This document shows, one piece after another, positions 55,848 to 64,000 of a stretch of 64,000 bases of DNA (positions are counted from its first letter, which is position 1; the number at the start of each line of letters is the position of its first letter). Position numbers and translations under genes: made by a program. The stretch lies in contig JYIP02000003.1 of assembly GCA_001051155.2 (NCBI GenBank), forward strand, positions 4,526,001 through 4,590,000, written 5' to 3'. Source of the DNA: Chrysoporthe austroafricana. Its lineage: Eukaryota > Ascomycota > Sordariomycetes > Diaporthales > Cryphonectriaceae. The notes under the pieces are model-generated. The model had not been told where the DNA came from, did no database searches, and worked only from the letters and a program-made list of their open reading frames with translations.

Positions 55848-55955
55848 ATGCCTTCTAAAGGTTTTCCATCCGTCGACGCAGCGTCTACCAAGAGCAACAC
55901 GGCGTCTCGTTCTCTGCTAGGAGAGGGCCATCATCCCATTTGGTATAACTACTGA
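55848..55955 (+). CDS. Candidate 35-aa small ORF
   Basis: The ATG at 55848, in the context ACAGCATGC, opens 35 codons (MPSKGFPSVDAASTKSNTAS, then RSLLGEGHHPIWYNY) to TGA at 55953-55955. The composition is hydrophilic with an aromatic C-terminal end and is not low-complexity. It lies inside an AT-balanced island between GC-rich stretches, with an A/T-rich leader (CAATTAATCACAATACAG). No family is recognised, and an ORF this short can easily be chance. Confidence 0.2.
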   Translation: MPSKGFPSVDAASTKSNTASRSLLGEGHHPIWYNY

Positions 55956-56879
55956 GTAATTGTAGTGTTGTGGGCAGTAGAGCGACTCGCCAGCCGCCCC
56001 GACCCCCCCCGTCCAACCCTCCAAACAATGCTCTGCGCCGTGGTTGGAAGGCTATGTAAGGCTATACTAACCTGCGCTCACCGTCTCCTCCGTCCCGTCT
56101 CACCTGTGAGACCACATATACCCTCCCCCTTCCGGCGCTGGCGATGTGAGAGCCGATAGGGCGTCGTTACGGCGTGAAGCTGCGGGAGGCCTGGCCTACG
56201 CCCCGGTCATGCGCTCTCACCTACGCGCATTCACGCACTCTGTCTTGCCCCGTCCGTCTTGCCGCTGCAGGCGGGCGGGCGTTCCGGCCCTATTGACAGG
56301 AGAGGGCGGACAGGTCAGCTGCTCACCTACAGACCGACCGAACCGACCACTTATCCTTCTTCTCCGGACCGCGATAGCCTGGTTCCATGGGCGAAAGGAG
56401 CAAGTCACCCCGTTTAGGGTGTTCTCGAGAAAAGCTTTTGGCGCGGTAGCTGCACCCCATAGAACCTGCATTTCTACTCTATGAACCGGTTTCGCATCCA
56501 GTCTCTAGCTAGCGTCTTGGTAAACCAGTCTCGGCGAGGGCGCAACCCTGGTCCCTTTCTCTCCTCCCTTGCTCAATCGAATGCAACTGTGAAGTGTATG
56601 TACTCTTTACTCTAGCAGTATCAGCCCGTCTAAGCCTATTCTGGCACACAGCTCGTCGCTCTCCACGTCCGCCTGCTTGCTCCCCCTCTTCCGGCCGCGC
56701 TTTCGGTACTTCTTCTTCCTCTTCTTCCCTTTTGCCTCCGGATCAGGTTTGTCTTCCTTTGCACCTGCCTCGGGCTCCGCCACGGCAGCTTTAGCCGGCG
56801 ATGACGGCGGCGCTGGCTGGAAGTCGTCCTGGGACTTTGGTAACTTCGACTGGTGATGTCGATGACGGCGTCGGCCGCT

Positions 56880-60274
<3,395 letters not shown>

Positions 60275-62844
60275 ATGCCTGCTGATGGGCCACTAAACCC
60301 AGAGTCGGAGGACTTTGAGCAGCTCCGTCCGGCCTTCTGGATCGGCCAGCACGACTCGGCCCGGGTCGACGCCCTGACCGACGGCCACTACGACCAGATC
60401 CTCAACTCGGGGGTGAGTAGAAATGAGATGCGATGCGATGAGATGACTGCCTTCATGCGCGCCTCCGGCTGACGCCCTCCAGTTCGGGTTCGCCACCGCG
60501 CCCATCACCAATGAGCACTTCCACCAGCGGGTCAAGGAGCTCTACAGGTCTCACAGAAGTGAGCTCGAGGCGTCGGCGCTCTCGGCCAGGGAGAAGACCA
60601 ACCCCTCTCTCCCAGGCCCAATTCTGCCCACGCTGACCGACAAGGACAGCAGCCTCGGCCCCTGCCCCTACATCGGCAATGTGCTGGCGTACTCGAGCCC
60701 GTGGATCGACGTCGGCTCGTCCGACCCCCTCGTCGCGAGCCTCTCCCGCCAGGCCCTGAACCTGGAGGTGGCTTTCGCAAACTGGTGCGGAGTGCGGAGC
60801 GTCATAGTCCCCGGCCCCAGGAAGGATGACGACGCGAGGGCGATCGCTCAGTATGCGCGGGCCATCCAGGAGACCTTTGACGTCGCCACCCGCGTCAACA
60901 TCATCATCCACATGCCCATGTACCGCGAGCCCGGCCTGGAGGAGAAGGCCGCGCTGCTGTCGGCCGAGCTGCTTGAGCCCGAGGACGCGGTCGTGCGGGA
61001 TGCCCAGGATGAGGAGGTCGACCTGTTCGGTGCGTGGGACACGTGGAACACGATCCGGTCGGTCTGCAGCTACGCAACCAGGCTGTATGTCGGTAAGTTC
61101 TGGCTCTCCCGGAGCGGATCCTTGATGCGATTTCTGGGCGTGCGCTGACCCGCCTGCCAGCCTTGAGGATACCCCGGCGGCTTCCAGAGATGGAACTGCA
61201 GACACGGTGGTTTTCTGAGCCGCTCCACTACTTGACCCTTGGACCCAACACTTTCCAGCCGAACAAGACCGGCAACCCTTCCCTCTCGCGCCACCATCAG
61301 GATATGATCTTCACCTACATGCGCCTCAAGACCGCCCCCTGGTTCATCCTCTACGACGTTGGCCCCTCGCGGTCCGAGCTGGACACCGCCGTCCTCACGG
61401 CAGAGACCCTCCAGGCTGACTTCCCCTCGCTCGCCGAGGTCGCCCAGAGCGCTGCCCTCGCCAAAAGCCTGCCGGGGCTGAGCCCCCACATCATGTACAT
61501 GAACCACCTCCAGCGGCAGCAGGACCCCTACACCCAGCTGGAGACCGAGACCTTGACGAGCTTCCAGGACTGGCTGCAGTCGCCGCTCCAGCCGCTCTCC
61601 GACAACCTCGAGTCCGCCACGTACGAGATGTTCGAGGGCGACCCGGTCAAGTACAACCTCTACGAGCAGGCCATGTTCGAGGCCATGAGCGAGTGGAAGG
61701 CCCTCGGCAAGCCGACGAGCGCGGTCGACGCCGCCGGCCTCGAGCTGGTCGTCGCCGTCGCCGGCGCGGGCCGCGGCCCGCTCGTGACCCGCGCCCTGCG
61801 CGCCAGCGAGCGCAGCGGCGTCCCGATCCAGCTGTGGGCGGTCGAGAAGAACCAGAACGCCTACGTCTACCTGCTGCGGCAGAACGCCACGGCCTGGGGC
61901 GGGCGCGTGCGGGTCGTCAAGGCGGACATGCGCGACTGGGCGGGCCCGGTACCCGAGGGCGGGCTCGCGGGCGCCGCGGGCGCTCCAGGCGCCTACAAGG
62001 TCGACATCCTGGTCACGGAGCTGTTGGGCTCGTTCGGCGACAACGAGCTCTCGCCCGAGTGCCTCGACGGCATCCAGCGGCACGTGGCGCGGCCGCACGG
62101 CATCTCGATCCCCGAGAGCTACACGGCGTGGCTGAGCCCCGTCGCGACGCCCAAGATCCACGCGCACCTGCGGACGGTGCTGCCCGGCGACGCCAACGCC
62201 TTCGAGACGCCCTGGGTCGTGCGCCTGTACCAGATGGACCTCGTCGCCCAGCGCGTCCCCGGCCGGCCGCGGTTCCAGCGCGCGTGGGAGTTCGTGCACC
62301 CGGTCTGGGGCTCGCTGCAGGAGCGGTGGGAGGCCGAGGGCCGGCCCATGCCGCGGACGCTCGGCGGCGGCGCCATGAACAACGCCGGCGGGCTGAACGA
62401 GCACAACGCCCGGCACTGCCACCTTACGTTCTACTGCCGCCCGCGCGGCGGGATCCACGGCCTGGGCGGGTACTTCGAGTCCACGCTGTACACGCCGCAG
62501 ACGGGCGGGGGCAAGGAGCTGGTGGAGCTGAGCATCCTGCCGGACCAGATCGACCGGAAGAGCAGGGACATGGTCTCCTGGTTCCCCATCTTCTTCCCGC
62601 TCAAGGTATGTCACACCCTTCTGCACAGACCGAGATCTTTCATGCTGACGGACCTGATTAGCAACCCCTCTACTTCCCCCAGGACTCGGAGATCGAGGTC
62701 AGCATGTGGCGGCAGACGGACGACACACGCGTGTGGTACGAGTGGATGGTCGAGGCGTACACCTGGGTCGGCGCGAAGACGAGGGTCAAGGTGGGCGCGT
62801 CGGAGATGCACAGCAGCAAGAAGGTGGCGTGCCTAATGCAGTAG
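60275..62844 (+). CDS. PRMT5: Type II protein arginine methyltransferase PRMT5 (Skb1/Hsl7)
   Basis: Exons 60275-60412, 60483-61092, 61161-62605 and 62662-62844 give 791 aa, all phases consistent. It transfers methyl groups from S-adenosylmethionine to arginine, forming symmetric dimethylarginine on Sm proteins, histones and others. The N-terminal TIM-barrel domain (about 1-300) includes PWIDVGSSDP and NIIIHMPMYREPG. The linker TYEMFEGDPVKY carries Phe407, matching the Phe that allows symmetric dimethylation in human PRMT5. The Rossmann motif GAGRGPL starts at 451, followed by AVEKNQNA. The double-Glu loop TELLGSFGDNELSPECLDG has Glu536 and Glu545. The beta-barrel ends with WFPIFFPLK and RVWYEWMVEAYTWVG. 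The last intron has two in-frame acceptors 21 nt apart (TAG at 62661, CAG at 62682); the first keeps QPLYFPQ and fits the family. Confidence 0.95.
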
Positions 62845-63227
62845 AAAGGCCCCCTGAGGGGGGTTTCATGATATAGAGTTTCAGGTCTCGGTACTACCTG
62901 GGCTCTGGCTAAGCTGGAGGATTCTCAAGAAACACTGGTTGGAATCTCGGCCGTACCTGGAAATGGCCCATCAAAGGCTGATGCCTCTATCCCCATCATC
63001 AACAGGTATACGCTTGATCCGGCCCAGCATGATCCTATCCCATAACGCCGCTCTCGTGATGTTTCCTTCTTCCCCTTTCTCCGCACGCAGGGAGTCGTGT
63101 CCTCGTGTGGAGCCCCTTCCATGATGACGAGCCGGGCGACACGAGCTCTTCCGCATCTCTTCCATCCTGCCTCAACCGTGTCTATCTCTCCCTTCCTCTC
63201 TCTATCCAACGTGAGACGCCACAGCGA

Positions 63228-63811
63228 TCAGCCGTCCATCTTGACATCCCCGTTCTCCCCGTTCTGGCCCGCTGCCCGGATCCAGAGCACGTTGTTACAC
63301 CTGATCAGGACCTGGCCCAGCGATCCGGAGAAGTTGTTTTTTATGTACTCCTGGGCCTCGGCGAGCTGGATGTTCATGTAGCTGTCGATGGAGACCCTAC
63401 GTAACAAGATGTCAGCCAAGCAGATCCTCCGCCGGATGAGAGGGCAAAGACCAGAGCAAAAGATTCCGGATACTGGGAAGAATCGGATGTGGGGGCGTGG
63501 GGAGCTCACAGTCTGCCCTTGTACTCGGTCTCGTTCCACTTGAGGCGGACGAAGATCTCTTTGTTGACCCTATGGCACGGTCGGCCGTTAGCAGAGGGGC
63601 CATTTCAATCGGTCGTCCTGAGGAAAGGTAGGTCGAGGGGCCACATGGGCCGCGCGTGCTGGATGGTGCGGGTGACGAGGAATGGGCCACACGTACAGGT
63701 CCTGGAGGAACGGTCTGGGGTTGACGGGCATAAACTGAGACTTCCTGTTAGCTGCTTGCCCTCCTCGCGGTGTCTGTCCTGGACGGGGCTGCGCGGGCGG
63801 CTTACACTCAT
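63228..63811 (-). CDS. SMX3: Small nuclear ribonucleoprotein SmF
   Basis: Minus-strand exons 63811-63806, 63734-63697, 63569-63510 and 63396-63228 give 90 aa, the usual SmF length. SmF is one of seven proteins forming the Sm ring on U1, U2, U4 and U5 snRNAs. The spliced protein starts [15 protein letters not shown] and continues [20 protein letters not shown]. Sm1 is [17 protein letters not shown] and Sm2 is [17 protein letters not shown], both typical of SmF. It ends in an acidic tail ([10 protein letters not shown]). The first coding exon has only six bases (Met-Ser). Its donor GTAAGC and acceptor CTCAG, just before TTTATGCCC, restore the conserved MSF(M/V)PVNPRPF start. It converges with PRMT5, with 383 bp between stops. 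The sequence right of 63811 is its promoter and leader. Confidence 0.95.
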
Positions 63812-64000
63812 GATGGGCAGTCTCGGGTTCGACGCGACGACGGGGTGGTGATTGGTCTGTCTGTCTGTCGACGGCTTGAGGTGGTCGTGGTTCTGCACAC
63901 GAGAAGTTGGGCAACGCGACGAGCAAGCGGGCGAAACGAGGCGGCAGGCAGGGCATACACAGCACACAGTAACTGTGAGAACGGAGCTCGAAATTTGGAG

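Larger units (their letters stand above)
48333..56879. other. Gene-poor stretch, about 8.5 kb
   Basis: I see no gene with domain or splice support except a 35-codon candidate at 55848. Contents are a GGA/GAGGA purine tract (48970-49000), the GT repeat listed separately, a GCTAGCTAGC self-complementary run (49553-49574), CAGGACAGG repeats (50075-50090), a C11 run (51909-51919) before an A7 run, CTGG repeats (54718-54736), CAGCAG repeats (55173-55190) and T-rich tracts (55268-55290). Composition moves from GC-rich to balanced at about 53.5-56 kb. The last bases before 56880 are the 3' region of PRP43. Confidence 0.45.

Noticed and set aside
61070..62626. Antisense ORF of 518 codons opposite PRMT5; similar long antisense ORFs opposite Abp2, PRP43 and the peroxisomal carrier.
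   Set aside because: High GC at third positions of the real genes removes stops from the opposite strand. The translations are Arg/Ala/Val/Gly-rich shadows.

Overview
The window comes from a filamentous ascomycete (Pezizomycotina, most likely a Sordariomycete). Short introns (about 50-160 nt) with GTNNGT donors and YAG acceptors interrupt almost every recognisable gene. Coding DNA is GC-rich, intergenic spaces are kilobases long and rich in simple repeats, and the protein families are typically fungal (FunK1-type kinase, Abp2, GPI-type App1-like protein, Prp43). No gene order looks bacterial, and I found no convincing tRNA, rRNA or CRISPR. I cannot name the species from the sequence.

Layout. 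(1) 1-13 kb is an accessory, partly decayed segment. It holds the 3' end of an amidase, an intact short-chain dehydrogenase, a FunK1 protein-kinase pseudogene, and about 3 kb of TA-rich degenerate DNA containing a Tc1/mariner transposase relic. After these come two intact, divergently transcribed genes that I do not recognise (418 aa and a spliced 444 aa). The TA-rich character and transition-type differences between repeat copies look like repeat-induced point mutation (RIP). (2) 13-26 kb is GC-rich and core-like: a nine-exon amino-acid permease, a peroxisomal PMP47/Ant1-type carrier on the other strand, about 4 kb of repeat-rich non-coding DNA, and an Abp2-type DNA-binding protein. (3) 26-43 kb has about 6 kb without a clear gene, then an eight-exon sugar/polyol transporter, a secreted GPI-type App1-like (DUF2183) protein, and glutamine synthetase. 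(4) 43-57 kb is gene-poor and holds one small two-exon unknown gene. (5) 57-64 kb is compact and holds PRP43 (minus), PRMT5/Skb1 (plus) and SmF (minus).

How the genes fit together. The permease and glutamine synthetase both serve nitrogen assimilation but lie 23 kb apart and are not an obvious unit. The right end is more suggestive. Prp43 disassembles spliceosomes, SmF is a spliceosomal Sm-ring subunit, and PRMT5 methylates Sm proteins in animals and plants. PRP43 and PRMT5 are divergent across a 936-bp promoter region with long poly(dA:dT) runs, and PRMT5 and SmF converge with 383 bp between stops.

All exon models were made by eye, using splice consensus, reading phase and family similarity recalled from knowledge. 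Exon boundaries are given in each entry. Ends of untranslated regions were not determined.
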